Notes: generated from the letters alone by a model not told the origin. A stretch of DNA of 64,000 bases from Deferribacteres bacterium (GCA_023395255.1 JAEWZN010000018.1:4865-68864), one strand, 5' to 3'; positions 17,780 to 27,284 are shown, numbered from the stretch's first letter. Numbers and translations: made by a program.

Positions 17780-19066
17780 ATGAAAATACTTGTTGTAGGC
17801 AGCGGGGGCAGGGAACACGCCCTCGCATGGAAACTGGCTCAGAATCCAAAGGTTGAGGAAATCTTCGTTGCTCCCGGCAACGGCGGAACCGCTCTGGAGA
17901 ACAAAGTTACCAACATCCGCATAAAAGCCACCGACCTTAAGGAGCTTGCGGATTTTGCAAAAACAAATAACGTGGCACTCACCGTTGTCGGCCCGGAAGA
18001 TCCCCTCGCCGCAGGCATAGTGGACTACTTTCAGGAACGCGGGCTGCGCGTCTTCGGCCCATGCAAGGCAGCAGCACAGATTGAGGCAAGCAAAGCCTTC
18101 GCAAAGGAGATGATGGTTGCGGCGGGAATACCCACAGCATTTTACAGGGAGTTCACCGATTTTGAAGCGGCGAACACCTATGTGCATGAGAAAGGCGCAC
18201 CCATCGTTATAAAAGCGGACGGACTGGCTGCAGGCAAAGGTGTTACAGTTGCCTTCACTGCGAAGGAAGCGGAAGCCGCACTGAAAGAGATCTTCATAGA
18301 CAATATCTTCGGCGAGGCCGGAAACAGAGTGGTGGTTGAGGAATTCCTCAACGGAGAGGAAGCCTCGTACCTTGCTTTTTCCGACGGGGAAACTGTGCTG
18401 CCCATGGTTTCAAGTCAGGATCACAAGGCTGTTTACGACGATGACAAAGGCCCCAATACAGGCGGAATGGGCGCTTACTCCCCCGCACCCGTGGTTACGG
18501 ATGAAATATTCGATTTCGCAACGCAGAAAATAGCCTACCCCCTGATAAACGAGTTTAAAAAGCGCGGCATAAAATATGTCGGCATAATTTACGCAGGGCT
18601 GATGATCACAGCAGACGGCGTAAAGGTGCTTGAGTTCAACGCCCGCTTCGGCGACCCGGAGACTCAGCCGGTGCTGACAAGGCTCAATTCCGACCTGCTT
18701 GAAATTTTCGAGGCATGCATAGACGGTAGGCTTAAGGAAATCAGCGCAGACTGGAGTACAGAGCCCGCTGTGTGCGTTGTCATGGCCTCAGGCGGCTACC
18801 CCAAAGACTATGAAAAAGGCTATGAGATAAACGGCATAGCAGATGCAGATAAAATCAAAGGCGTAAAGGTATTCCACGCGGGAACCGCAACTGTGGATAA
18901 AACAACCGTAAACACCGGAGGACGCGTTCTGGGAGTTACCGCAAGGGGAAAAGACCTTGAGGAAACCATAGAGCGTGCCTACGAAGCGGTGAAAAAAATA
19001 TACTGGACAAACGCCCACTTCCGTAAAGACATCGGAGCTAAGGCGCTCAGGAGGCTTAAGAAATGA
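17780..19066 (+). CDS. purD: Phosphoribosylamine--glycine ligase
   Basis: 428 residues. ATP-grasp enzyme that makes glycinamide ribonucleotide in the second step of purine synthesis. Motifs: VVGSGGREHALAWKLAQNPK at the start, GPEDPLAAGIVD, IKADGLAAGKGV (ATP-grasp), VVEEFLNGEEASYLAFSDG, DDDKGPNTGGMGAYSPAP and EFNARFGDPETQ. Start set by TAAGGATT upstream. purE follows with a 4-bp overlap. A GHE element lies directly upstream. Confidence 0.97.
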   Translation: MKILVVGSGGREHALAWKLAQNPKVEEIFVAPGNGGTALENKVTNIRIKATDLKELADFAKTNNVALTVVGPEDPLAAGIVDYFQERGLRVFGPCKAAAQIEASKAFAKEMMVAAGIPTAFYREFTDFEAANTYVHEKGAPIVIKADGLAAGKGVTVAFTAKEAEAALKEIFIDNIFGEAGNRVVVEEFLNGEEASYLAFSDGETVLPMVSSQDHKAVYDDDKGPNTGGMGAYSPAPVVTDEIFDFATQKIAYPLINEFKKRGIKYVGIIYAGLMITADGVKVLEFNARFGDPETQPVLTRLNSDLLEIFEACIDGRLKEISADWSTEPAVCVVMASGGYPKDYEKGYEINGIADADKIKGVKVFHAGTATVDKTTVNTGGRVLGVTARGKDLEETIERAYEAVKKIYWTNAHFRKDIGAKALRRLKK

Positions 19067-19569
19067 GTAAAGTCGGTATCATAATGGGCAGCAAGTCAGA
19101 CCTCGGTATAGCCGAAGCTGCCATTAAGGTTCTTAAAGACTTCAATGTGCCCTGCGAAGTTATTGTTTCCAGCGCGCACAGAACCCCCGAACGCACAGGA
19201 GAATGGGCAAGAAATGCCGAGAATAACGGCTTCTCCGTGATAATAGCTCTGGCGGGCGCAGCAGCGCACCTTGCAGGTGTTGTGGCCAGCGAAACCAACC
19301 TTCCCGTTGTGGCTGTCCCTGTTTCCGCTACAACCTTAGGCGGTCTTGATGCCCTGCTCTCAATGGTGCAGATGCCCGGCGGCATACCTGTTGCCACAAT
19401 GGCAATCGGCAGCGCAGGAGCAAAAAACGCAGCTCTTTTCGCATGTCAGATAATAGCCAGATCAGACGCTGCGCTTAATGCAAAACTGAAAACCTACCGC
19501 GAAAACATGAAACAGGAAGTCTACAAGGCTAACAAAGAAGTACAGGCAATGCTGAACGGCGCACAATAA
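19063..19569 (+). CDS. purE: N5-carboxyaminoimidazole ribonucleotide mutase, class I PurE
   Basis: 168 residues. Moves the carboxyl group to make CAIR. Motifs: IIMGSKSDLGIAEAA, VSSAHRTPERTGEW with the catalytic His, ALAGAAAHLAGVVA and MVQMPGGIPVATMAIG. The class I assignment rests on these motifs. No purK is adjacent; it may be elsewhere in the genome. Overlaps purD by 4 bp and is followed by tsaC one base after its stop. Confidence 0.95.
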   Translation: MSKVGIIMGSKSDLGIAEAAIKVLKDFNVPCEVIVSSAHRTPERTGEWARNAENNGFSVIIALAGAAAHLAGVVASETNLPVVAVPVSATTLGGLDALLSMVQMPGGIPVATMAIGSAGAKNAALFACQIIARSDAALNAKLKTYRENMKQEVYKANKEVQAMLNGAQ

Positions 19570-19570
19570 A

Positions 19571-20182
19571 ATGCTTATAATGAAGGCGGATTCGTCCGCA
19601 TTCGAAAAAATATTCTCTCTGGCGGGCTCACTAAACGAGCCCGTCATCTTTCCTACAGATACAATCTACGGCATAGGCGCGTCCGTGCGGGACTTAGCCG
19701 CTAATGAGAAAATTTACGAAATCAAAGGCAGGGAAGTGAACAAACCCTTTCCCGTGCTTGTCGGATCAATAAAACAGGTTGAGGAGATAGCAGAACCATC
19801 TTCTGCAGCTCTGAATCTGCTGAAAAACTGTCCGTTTCCGTGCACACTGGTTCTTAAGGCAAAGGAAAATCTGCATCCATTAATGACGCTGAACGGAAAT
19901 GTTGCGGTCCGACTGCCGAAGACCGAGCCTCTGGCGGGCTTCTTACGGGAATACGGCGCAGTTACCGCCACAAGCGCCAACCTGTCCGGCATTCCATATG
20001 AAGGCGGGATAGAGAATATGGTCAAAACTTTTTGCACAAAGGTAAATTTCTATTTATACCAAAATAATACGGACACTTCACCGTCCGCCATTGTGGATTT
20101 TACCTTTTCTTTACCGCAAATTATACGTAAATCAGACATAATCAGCCTTGACATTATAATGTCATATGCTAATTTATGCTGA
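19571..20182 (+). CDS. tsaC: L-threonylcarbamoyladenylate synthase (TsaC/YrdC/Sua5 family)
   Basis: 203 residues. Makes threonylcarbamoyl-AMP for the t6A37 modification of tRNA. Motifs: VIFPTDTIYGIGASV, IYEIKGREVNKPFPVLV (basic KxR pocket), CTLVLKA, VAVRLPK and VTATSANLSG. There is no Sua5 C-terminal domain, so it is the short form. No clear ribosome site precedes ATG 19571; ATG 19580 is an alternative. Coupled to purE by a one-base gap. Confidence 0.88.
   Translation: MLIMKADSSAFEKIFSLAGSLNEPVIFPTDTIYGIGASVRDLAANEKIYEIKGREVNKPFPVLVGSIKQVEEIAEPSSAALNLLKNCPFPCTLVLKAKENLHPLMTLNGNVAVRLPKTEPLAGFLREYGAVTATSANLSGIPYEGGIENMVKTFCTKVNFYLYQNNTDTSPSAIVDFTFSLPQIIRKSDIISLDIIMSYANLC
20148..20169 (+). promoter_or_regulatory. 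Promoter with perfect 16-bp palindrome before the cytochrome gene
   Basis: TTGACA (20148-20153), 16 bp, TAATTT. The -35 box overlaps the perfect palindrome TGACATTATAATGTCA (20149-20164), a likely operator. It lies inside the last codons of tsaC. The regulator is unknown. Confidence 0.45.
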
Positions 20183-20205
20183 TAGATTTCATAAAGGAGA
20201 AGATT

Positions 20206-20556
20206 ATGAAAAAACTCATAGTTGCAATGGTTGTCGTCTGTTTTGCAGTTGCTGCGGCAATCGCGGCTGGTCCCGCAAAAATCGACCTTAAAACATGGGT
20301 AGCAGGCGAACCCTCCAAAGCTGCTGTTCAGTTCCCCCACGATGTACACCAGGCTAAAAACGAATGTACTGACTGCCACGTTAAAGCAGACGGCGGCGCG
20401 CTTAAAAACCTTAAAGCAGGCGGAGAAGTTAACTTCAAAGGCGCTATCAAAGTTAAAGCGACTAAAAACGAAGCTCACGATAACTTCTGCTGGGAATGCC
20501 ACGTAGCGAAAAAAGTTCCTCAGGGCAAATCCTGCAACAAATGCCACGCAAAATAA
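20206..20556 (+). CDS. Periplasmic three-haem cytochrome, c7/class III type
   Basis: 116 residues. Signal peptide about residues 1-20 (ending AAAIAAG). The mature part has three CxxCH haem sites: CTDCH, CWECH and CNKCH. The block FPHDVHQ-AKNECTDCH supplies His ligands as in c7 and c3 cytochromes. c7 proteins have three haems and about 70-75 residues; this one is somewhat longer. Such cytochromes carry electrons across the periplasm, for example to metal or sulfur reductases. The exact partner is unknown. The start at 20206 has AAGGAG upstream and begins the signal peptide. Confidence 0.92.
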   Translation: MKKLIVAMVVVCFAVAAAIAAGPAKIDLKTWVAGEPSKAAVQFPHDVHQAKNECTDCHVKADGGALKNLKAGGEVNFKGAIKVKATKNEAHDNFCWECHVAKKVPQGKSCNKCHAK

Positions 20557-20583
20557 CAGCGGCATAACTCTCTAAAAAACAAC

Positions 20584-20613
20584 AGCCCCGAACGGCATAC
20601 GCCGTTCGGGGCT
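20584..20613. terminator. Strong bidirectional terminator
   Basis: A 13-bp perfect stem AGCCCCGAACGGC/GCCGTTCGGGGCT (20584-20596 with 20601-20613), followed by TTTCTTATTTC on the plus strand. It separates the cytochrome gene from the convergent GGDEF gene. Confidence 0.85.
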
Positions 20614-20639
20614 TTCTTATTTCTATAAGGCAGTAAGAG

Positions 20640-21940
20640 CTACTTCACCACAGTTTCGTTGCCTACCACAAGGTTCCTGCCCATATTTTTTGCCTGATAC
20701 AGCCTTTCATCAGCCAGATTAACCAGTTTCTCGCTGCATCTGGTTTCAGAAATGCATGCAACGCCGAAGCTGCTTGTAATGCGGGCGCTGATCCCTTTGA
20801 ACACTGTTGATTCAATGGTTTTACGCAGCTTTTCTGCCAGAGTGTATGCTCCGCCGCAGTCTGTTTCAGGGAGGAGGATGATAAACTCCTCACCGCCGTA
20901 GCGGGCAACACTGTCTGAATCTCTCGTGAGTGAGCGGGCATAGAGGCTATCTCTCTGATCACTTCGTCACCCAGTATATGCCCGAACCTGTCGTTTATTC
21001 TTTTGAAATGGTCAATATCGAACAGTATCACTGAATATGGCTCTTTTGTGCGGCGGAATCTGCTGTCTTCCTTGCTGAGTGTTTCATAAAAGTAGCGTCT
21101 GTTGTATATGCCTGTGAGTCCGTCTGTAATGGCCTGAAGCTGGAGAAGCTTGTTTGTCTTCTCCATGTCGTCCAGCAGAATTTTATTGAGAAGGTGAGCC
21201 CTCAGACGCAGATAAAACTCCTCCACATCAAAAGGCTTATGAAAAAAGTCATTAACTCCCGTATAAAACAGGCTGTTGCGGACTTCCCTGTCGTCAGAGA
21301 CGGTCATGGCGATAATAGGAATATTTTTGAAGTTGTAGTCCTTTTTAAGAAACTTGACAAATTCGGCACTGGTTTTGCCCGAACCGAAGAAGTAATCGAT
21401 CAGAACAATATCCGGCACATAGCTGCCGCTTTTCAGCAGATCCATTGCGCTGTCAATATTTTCCATACATATGGGACTCACGCCGGATTTTTTCAGAAGA
21501 CCGCTGATAAAGTTTCTCTGGAGCTTGCTGTCCTCAACGAGAAGAGCTTTCATTCCGCCGAAACAGCAGGTTCCCACAAAATCTTTGACATTCTGCAGAA
21601 AGACACCTAGGCCTTCTCTCACTGAGTTTTTCAGAAAATATCCGAACGCTCCGTTCTGGAAGCATTGTATACGCACGGCATCATCAATCAGGGAGGTTAT
21701 GATGATCACTGTCGTCTGTTCAAATCTCTGTTCATACTTCATTTCCCTGCACAGATCCAGGCCTTTGCCGTCCGGCAGAACCATGTCCAGCGTCACTACA
21801 TCGTAATCATTTTCTGCCAGTTTTTTTCTTGCCTCAGCAATATCAGCCGCCTCTTCAACCTTGTAGCTGAATTTTTCCAGCTCGGTTCTGATGCTTTTAC
21901 GGATGAGTCTGCTGTCATCGACAACTAATGCTTTTTCCAT
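20640..21940 (-). pseudogene. REC-REC-GGDEF response regulator with a frameshift
   Basis: Two receiver domains (about residues 1-120 with VVTLDMVLPDG, and 130-250 with IVLIDYFFGSG), then a GGDEF domain beginning at AITDGLTGIYNRRYFYETLS with FDIDHFKRINDRFGH. In the open frame the sequence turns to nonsense after GDEVIREIAS. In the next frame it continues sensibly as YARSLTRDSDSVARYGGEEF and on to the stop at 20640. One base appears to be missing near 20940-20950. The open frame would end at 20663 without the GGEEF catalytic loop. If genuine, diguanylate cyclase activity is lost while both receivers remain; it could also be a sequencing error. Start at 21940 because the receiver fold begins there. 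Confidence 0.75.
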
Positions 21941-22105
21941 ACCAAACCTATATCGATTCAATCAGTGAATAATAATTATACAATAATTACCGGAACGAAT
22001 AATATCACCTGATTTAAATATTTCACAGTGAAAAAAATGCTGAACAGTGCCAGGAAGGCGTTTTGTGCGTTTAACTGATTCGGAATGAACGGATAAAAAA
22101 ATTAA

Positions 22106-23008
22106 TTATTTTGCTTTCGGATGGGTCTGATCGTACACTCTCAGGAGATCGCTGAGGTTCAGGTGAGTATATTTCTGCGTTGTGGATAGGGATTCATGCC
22201 CCAGAAGCTCCTGAATGGTGCGGAGGTCTGCCCCGCCCTCAAGAAGATGTGTGGCGAAGGAATGCCTGAACGAGTGCGGAGAGAAATCCAGCGGAAGCCC
22301 CGCCTCTTTCAGATACTTCTCCACAATGCGCCCGACAGAGCGTTCGGTCAGTCTTGTGCCGTATTTATTGAGGAACACAGCATCATCCTTCGGGTAATGC
22401 CCCTCAGCAGGCACATCGACACGCACACGCATATATTCCGTTATAAGTTCACCCAGTATATCACCAAGGGGGATTATGCGTTCCTTCTTCCCCTTTCCGC
22501 GCACACGCATGCGCATTCCGCGGAGGTCAACATCGGAAATATTCAGCCCGGTTAGCTCTGAAACACGCACACCAGTTCCGTACATAAGCTCCAGTATCAG
22601 CGCATCGCGCATTCCGGCGGCTTCTGTTTTATCAGGGAGTTCAAGGAGGCTCAGGAGATCGTCTATATTAAAGACATTAAAGGCTTTTTTCTCTTTTTTC
22701 GGAAATTTAAGCATACGGGCGTGGTTGTCATCGGTGATCCCTTTTTTATGCAGAAATTTGAAGAATGATTTCAGGCAGGCTATCTTCCGCTCCGCTGTGG
22801 ATTTCGAAATGTCCCTGTCAAAAAGTGAGGCGGCAAACCCCCGCAGAATAAAGAAATCCACAGATTCCACATCGTTTATTTTTTCAGTTTCCAGATATTC
22901 TGCCAACTCGGTCAGATCACCGGAATACGCCTTTATTGTATGCTCTGAGGCGTTTTTTTCGTTTTTCAGGTACAAAATGAAATCGGCGATCGCACGGTCT
23001 GAGTTCAT
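22106..23008 (-). CDS. xerC: Tyrosine recombinase XerC/XerD
   Basis: 300 residues. Resolves chromosome dimers at dif. N-terminal SAM-like core-binding domain (about 1-95), then the catalytic domain with GTGVRVSELTGL (first Arg), a Lys in the beta hairpin (RGKGKKERIIPLG), HSFRHSFATHLLEGG (HxxR), LGHESLSTTQKYTH (His and Tyr nucleophile). It follows trmFO, as in the topA-trmFO-xerC order of many bacteria. XerC versus XerD cannot be decided from sequence alone. The start at 23008 follows the family; there is no good ribosome site, and a GHE hairpin sits 6 bp upstream. Confidence 0.9.
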   Translation of the reverse strand: MNSDRAIADFILYLKNEKNASEHTIKAYSGDLTELAEYLETEKINDVESVDFFILRGFAASLFDRDISKSTAERKIACLKSFFKFLHKKGITDDNHARMLKFPKKEKKAFNVFNIDDLLSLLELPDKTEAAGMRDALILELMYGTGVRVSELTGLNISDVDLRGMRMRVRGKGKKERIIPLGDILGELITEYMRVRVDVPAEGHYPKDDAVFLNKYGTRLTERSVGRIVEKYLKEAGLPLDFSPHSFRHSFATHLLEGGADLRTIQELLGHESLSTTQKYTHLNLSDLLRVYDQTHPKAK

Positions 23009-23014
23009 AATAGT

Positions 23015-23152
23015 AATCCGCACATCCTGTCGGATTAAGATACACGCTCGCGCCATGAAAAACCCGCCGCTTAGTTTCGGCGTGGTTTCTGCACCGAGCT
23101 TGCTTAAAAACCCGGCTTCTCTGCGCACGGCGCAGTTCCGTCCATGGAACTG
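23015..23152 (-). repeat. GHE element with an enlarged B arm
   Basis: Minus-strand reading: hairpin C CAGTTCC/GGAACTG (23133-23152, loop ATGGAC), core, an enlarged B segment of about 60 bp with its own 'cccgccgc...gcggcg'-type pairing, core, hairpin A AATCCG/CGGATT (23015-23036, loop ACAGGATGTG). It fills the gap between trmFO and xerC, in the sense orientation for xerC. Confidence 0.75.
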
Positions 23153-23174
23153 TACTGCTAATCGTAATCCGATT

Positions 23175-24485
23175 TTATATTTCAGTTTTATCCAGGAAAG
23201 CCTTCAAAGCGCTGACAGCCTTTTCCGCCATCATGCTTTTTTTCAGCTTTTTGTCCTTTATCCGCTCTTCCGGAGCGGGCAGCATACCGAAGTGAAAATT
23301 GCTCGGCACGTATTTTTTCCGTGTTGCCTCGTATTTGTCTGTAACAAACAGACCCAGCGAACCGAGGGCGGTTTCCCTCGGAAATGCCCTGCTTTCACCT
23401 CCGGTGAGCCTCAGTGCGAGGTCATACCCGGCGATGAGCCCGGATGCTATGGATTCCAGATAGCCTTCCACGCCTGTTATCTGCCCTGCGAAGTATAAGC
23501 CGTCCTCATATCTGAATCTGTCGTCCAGCTTAGAGGGGGAATTGATATATGTGTTGCGGTGAACAGAGCCGTAACGGAGAAATTCCGCGTTTTCGAGCCC
23601 CGGAATCATCCGGAACACCCTTTTCTGCTCGCCGGTCTTCATTTTGGTCTGACATCCCACAAGATTATAGGCAGTGCCCTCCTCATTCTCCTTACGGAGC
23701 TGGAGAACGGCGTAGTATCTCTTATCTGTTTCAGGATGCTCAAGCCCCACAGGCTTCAAAGGGCCGAATGCAAGGGTTTTGCGGCCTCTGGCAGCCATTT
23801 CCTCAATGGGCATGCACCCTTCAAACACGTTCATCTTCTCGAAGTCCTCAAAGGCAACCTTTTCAGAATCCATGAGCGCATCATAAAATGCATCGTATTC
23901 ATCCTTTGTCATGGGACAGTTGAGATAATCGGGATCGCCTTTTCCGTAGCGGCTTTTGAAGTAGCACTTGGTCATGTCCACTGAGTCGAAATCTATAATG
24001 GGCGATATGGCATCAAAGAAATACAGTCCTCCGCCCATCAGGTTCTTTATTTTATCTGCCAGAATATCCGATGTCAGAGGGCCGCTTGCGATAATCAGCG
24101 GCCTCTCAGCGGGAATCTCCCTGACCTCACCGCGCACTATGCGCACGTTCTCCATTGCGGAAAGCGTTTCGGTGACTCTGGCGGAGAACATCTCCCTGTC
24201 CACAGCGAGTGAGCCGCCCGCAGGAACCCTGCACTCTTTTGCAATACGGATAAGAAGACTGTCCATAAGCTCCAGTTCCGCCTTGAGGAGACCTGAGCCC
24301 GTGTCTGTCGCCTCCGCCTTGAGGGAGTTGGAGCATACAAGCTCTGCAAAACCGCCGCCGGAGTGGGCGGGAGTCATTACGTCAGGGCGCATCTCATAAA
24401 TAATCACAGGAATATTGCGTTTGGCAAGCTGATAAGCGGCCTCGCTCCCTGCGAGACCGCCGCCTATTATATGAACGGGATTCAT
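23175..24485 (-). CDS. trmFO: Methylenetetrahydrofolate--tRNA-(uracil-54) methyltransferase TrmFO
   Basis: 436 residues. Folate- and FAD-dependent enzyme that makes m5U54 in the T-loop of tRNA. The FAD-binding motif VHIIGGGLAGSEAAYQLAKR is at the N-terminus. CSNSLKAEATDTGSGLLKAE, DAISPIIDFDSVDM, NCPMTKDEYDAFYDAL, FEGCMPIEEMAARG and TGVEGYLESIASGLIAG are TrmFO hallmarks. It follows topA by 7 bp. Confidence 0.96.
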   Translation of the reverse strand: MNPVHIIGGGLAGSEAAYQLAKRNIPVIIYEMRPDVMTPAHSGGGFAELVCSNSLKAEATDTGSGLLKAELELMDSLLIRIAKECRVPAGGSLAVDREMFSARVTETLSAMENVRIVRGEVREIPAERPLIIASGPLTSDILADKIKNLMGGGLYFFDAISPIIDFDSVDMTKCYFKSRYGKGDPDYLNCPMTKDEYDAFYDALMDSEKVAFEDFEKMNVFEGCMPIEEMAARGRKTLAFGPLKPVGLEHPETDKRYYAVLQLRKENEEGTAYNLVGCQTKMKTGEQKRVFRMIPGLENAEFLRYGSVHRNTYINSPSKLDDRFRYEDGLYFAGQITGVEGYLESIASGLIAGYDLALRLTGGESRAFPRETALGSLGLFVTDKYEATRKKYVPSNFHFGMLPAPEERIKDKKLKKSMMAEKAVSALKAFLDKTEI

Positions 24486-24492
24486 GAAAAGA

Positions 24493-26853
24493 CTATTCCT
24501 TAACGGTTATTGTACCGTCTTCCAGAGTCTGAATCGGTTTGGCGTTTTTGCATTTGGGATATGCTGTGCAGGCAAAGAAGCGGCCTCTGGGGCCTTTCTT
24601 GAGTGCCATCGGGCTGCCGCATTTCTCGCATTTGACATTTTCGTCAACCTTGAGAATCTCAGGGGAAATATTCCCCTTGGCATCCGTGGTGATGTTAGCG
24701 GTAAAGCTGCATTCCGGATAGCCGGAGCAGGCTATGAAGTTGCCCCTTCTGCCTTTTTTAACGGCAAGCTTGCCGCCGCATTTCGGGCATGGGGTGCTGA
24801 TCTCCGCCGTCATCTCCTCCACAAGCTTCACCTTGCCTTCCTCATCACGCACATACTGCTTGATGTTCTTGCATTCCGGATAGCCGGAGCAGGCAAGCAT
24901 TTCGCCGAAGCGGGACTTTTTGATAACCATCTCGCTTCCGCATTTATCGCACTCTATGCCTGTGGATTCGTTTTTGGGCTTCTCTATAAGCTTTATGCTT
25001 CCGTCCTCCTGCCTTTCGTAATCGGAGGAGAAATCACACTCAGGATATTTTGAGCAGGCTGCGAATGAGCCGTTTTTTCCGTATTTTATAACCAGTCCGC
25101 CGCCGCATTTCGGGCATTCGGAATCAAGGGTCAAATTAACGCTGAACTGCTTTTCCGCAACATCAAGAACAGGCTTGAAGCTTCTGAAAAATTCATCCAG
25201 AACCTCATCCCACTTAACTGCGCCTTCTGCAACCTTATCCAGATCGGTTTCAAGACCTGCGGTAAATTTTATTTCAAAGATACTGGGAAAATTGCTGACA
25301 AGGAGCCTGTTCACTATGCGGCCAAGCTCTGTGGGGCGGAGTTTTTTCTCCGCTGTTTCAACATATTCCCTTTCCTGTATGGTTGAGATGATGGAAGCGT
25401 ATGTACTTGGGCGGCCTATTCCTTCCTGTTCAAGGGTTTTGATTATGCTCGCCTCAGTGTACCTTGCGGGGGGCTGAGTAAAGTTCTGTTTGGGGTCAAA
25501 GCTTTCCGCTTTTGCGGGAGTGTTCTCTTTTATATCGAAGAGGATAGCCTCGGCATCCTTCTGCGCCTCTTCGTCCCCTTCTATATAAAGCTTTCTGAAA
25601 CCGGGAAATTTAAGGATTTTGCCCTGAGTTTTGAACTCATAGGCTCCGCCTGTGATTGTTATCGTGCTCTGGTCATATTCGGCATCGGCCATCTGGCTTG
25701 CCACAAAACGTTCCCAGATCAGCTTGTACAGCTTATACTGCTCTGCTGTAAGAAACTTCTCCACTGATTCAGGAGTACGCTCAACAGATGTGGGGCGTAT
25801 GGCCTCGTGAGCGTCCTGAGTTTTCACTTTTGTCTCTTTTGCCTTTCTTACGCCTTTTGTGAGGAAGTCCGAGCCGAACTCCTTTTTGATGTAGTCCGCC
25901 GCTTCCTTAGCCGCCTCATCGGATATTCTCACCGAGTCGGTACGCATATAGGTGATAAGACCCGCAGGCCCCTGAGCGCCGAGATCCATACCCTCATAAA
26001 GCTTCTGGGCATTGACCATTGTCCGCTTTGCGGAGTAGCCCAGCTTGCGGCTGGCCTCCTGCTGAAGCATTGAGGTGGAGAAAGGCAGAGGCGCTTTCTG
26101 CATTACGGTTTTTCTCGCGACATCAGTCACGGAGAATGAGGCTTTTTTAAGATCGGAGAGAACCTTGTCCGCCTCTTCCTTCTTACCGACTTTTATCTTT
26201 TTGCCGTCCTTTTTTTCAAGTCTGGCTTTGAGTTTTCTGTTTTCGTCATTATCCAGAAGGAACATGCCGTCTATTGTCCAGTATTCCTCCGGCTTAAACT
26301 TCTCTATCTCCTCCTCGCGCTCACAGATGAGGCGGAGAGCCACGGACTGCACCCTTCCGGCGGATAAGCCGAACTTAAGCGGCTTCCACAGAAGCGGGCT
26401 GACCAGATAGCCCACGAGCCTGTCCAGCACACGGCGGGACTGCTGAGCCATTGCCATGTCCATGTTTATATCAACAGGGTTCTCTATCCCTTCATGAATA
26501 CCTTTCTTGGTAATCTCGTTGAAATAGACCCTTTTCACTTTTTCCATGTTCTTTTTGCCGAGTTCGCCGGCTATATGCCATGCGATGGCCTCCCCTTCAC
26601 GGTCGGGGTCGGGAGCGAGGAAGATTTTTTCCGCAGTCTGAGCCTCTTTCTTGAGGTCATCCAGCACCTTTTTCTTCCCTCTGATTGTGATGTACTCAGG
26701 CTGAAAGCCGTTTTCTATATCTACCCCCAGCTTGTTTGAGGGAAGATCTTTAACATGTCCCACACTTGCAAGAACCTTATAACTTCTGCCCAGATATTTT
26801 TCTATGGTTTTGGCTTTCGCCGGAGACTCAACAATAACAAGGTTTTTAGCCAT
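24493..26853 (-). CDS. topA: DNA topoisomerase I
   Basis: 786 residues. Type IA enzyme that relaxes negative supercoils. The Toprim domain starts with LVIVESPAKAKTIEKYLG and has APDPDREGEAIAWH. The active-site tyrosine is in ITYMRTDSVRIS. The C-terminus has four Cys4 zinc ribbons of the topoisomerase DNA-binding type: CPKCGGGLVIK, CDKCGSEMVIK, CPKCGGKLAVK and CEKCGSPMALK, each closed by a (Y)PxC pair. It stands between smg and trmFO in the dprA-smg-topA-trmFO-xerC run. Confidence 0.96.
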   Translation of the reverse strand: MAKNLVIVESPAKAKTIEKYLGRSYKVLASVGHVKDLPSNKLGVDIENGFQPEYITIRGKKKVLDDLKKEAQTAEKIFLAPDPDREGEAIAWHIAGELGKKNMEKVKRVYFNEITKKGIHEGIENPVDINMDMAMAQQSRRVLDRLVGYLVSPLLWKPLKFGLSAGRVQSVALRLICEREEEIEKFKPEEYWTIDGMFLLDNDENRKLKARLEKKDGKKIKVGKKEEADKVLSDLKKASFSVTDVARKTVMQKAPLPFSTSMLQQEASRKLGYSAKRTMVNAQKLYEGMDLGAQGPAGLITYMRTDSVRISDEAAKEAADYIKKEFGSDFLTKGVRKAKETKVKTQDAHEAIRPTSVERTPESVEKFLTAEQYKLYKLIWERFVASQMADAEYDQSTITITGGAYEFKTQGKILKFPGFRKLYIEGDEEAQKDAEAILFDIKENTPAKAESFDPKQNFTQPPARYTEASIIKTLEQEGIGRPSTYASIISTIQEREYVETAEKKLRPTELGRIVNRLLVSNFPSIFEIKFTAGLETDLDKVAEGAVKWDEVLDEFFRSFKPVLDVAEKQFSVNLTLDSECPKCGGGLVIKYGKNGSFAACSKYPECDFSSDYERQEDGSIKLIEKPKNESTGIECDKCGSEMVIKKSRFGEMLACSGYPECKNIKQYVRDEEGKVKLVEEMTAEISTPCPKCGGKLAVKKGRRGNFIACSGYPECSFTANITTDAKGNISPEILKVDENVKCEKCGSPMALKKGPRGRFFACTAYPKCKNAKPIQTLEDGTITVKE

Positions 26854-26867
26854 ACACCCGCACCTGC

Positions 26868-27284
26868 TTAGTGATCGTATTCCTCGTAATCCCCTGCGCT
26901 TTCGGCAAAAAGGGACTTTTTCTCCATGAGGTTAAAGAGAACATGGTTTTTCACCTGCTCAACCCCTATGCGGTAGTTATCCGTATCAAGGAGCGATTCT
27001 ATAACAGTTTCCAGCGACACCATGTCCATAACCCCTGTGATATTGAGTTTCTGGAGATAGTTCATCGCCTCGTCGGTGAAAATATTTTTCTCTTTTCTGG
27101 AGAAGTATCTGTAGCCCGCAAAAGGGGCAAAGCTGTTCATGTCAAGAACGGCAAGCACCTGTCTTATCTCGTTGTCCTCAAACCCTGTGGACTGGAGATA
27201 GTCGGCAAGGTCCTTTTCGCTGACCTTGTCAGAGGAGTCGATGTAATCGATTACCAGGTTAAGTGCAATCACAAACTTTTCCAC
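26868..27284 (-). CDS. smg: Smg/DUF494 family protein
   Basis: 138 residues, soluble, helical. Matches the Smg (DUF494) family: start EKFVIALNLVIDYI, middle LADYLQSTGFEDNEIRQVLAVLD, then YRYFSRKEKNIFTDEAMNYL and an end rich in acidic residues. The family's role is not settled; it lies next to dprA in proteobacteria, as here. The start codon is GTG at 27284 with GGAGG 5 bp upstream, so the gene begins 26 bp inside the 3' end of dprA. Confidence 0.85.
   Translation of the reverse strand: MEKFVIALNLVIDYIDSSDKVSEKDLADYLQSTGFEDNEIRQVLAVLDMNSFAPFAGYRYFSRKEKNIFTDEAMNYLQKLNITGVMDMVSLETVIESLLDTDNYRIGVEQVKNHVLFNLMEKKSLFAESAGDYEEYDH

Noticed and set aside
23009..23128. An N-terminal extension of XerC
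   Set aside because: The extra residues are encoded by GHE sequence and have no counterpart in the family.
22476..23498. A long plus-strand frame of 340 codons rich in Ser and Arg
   Set aside because: It is antisense to xerC and trmFO and crosses a GHE element; typical shadow composition.
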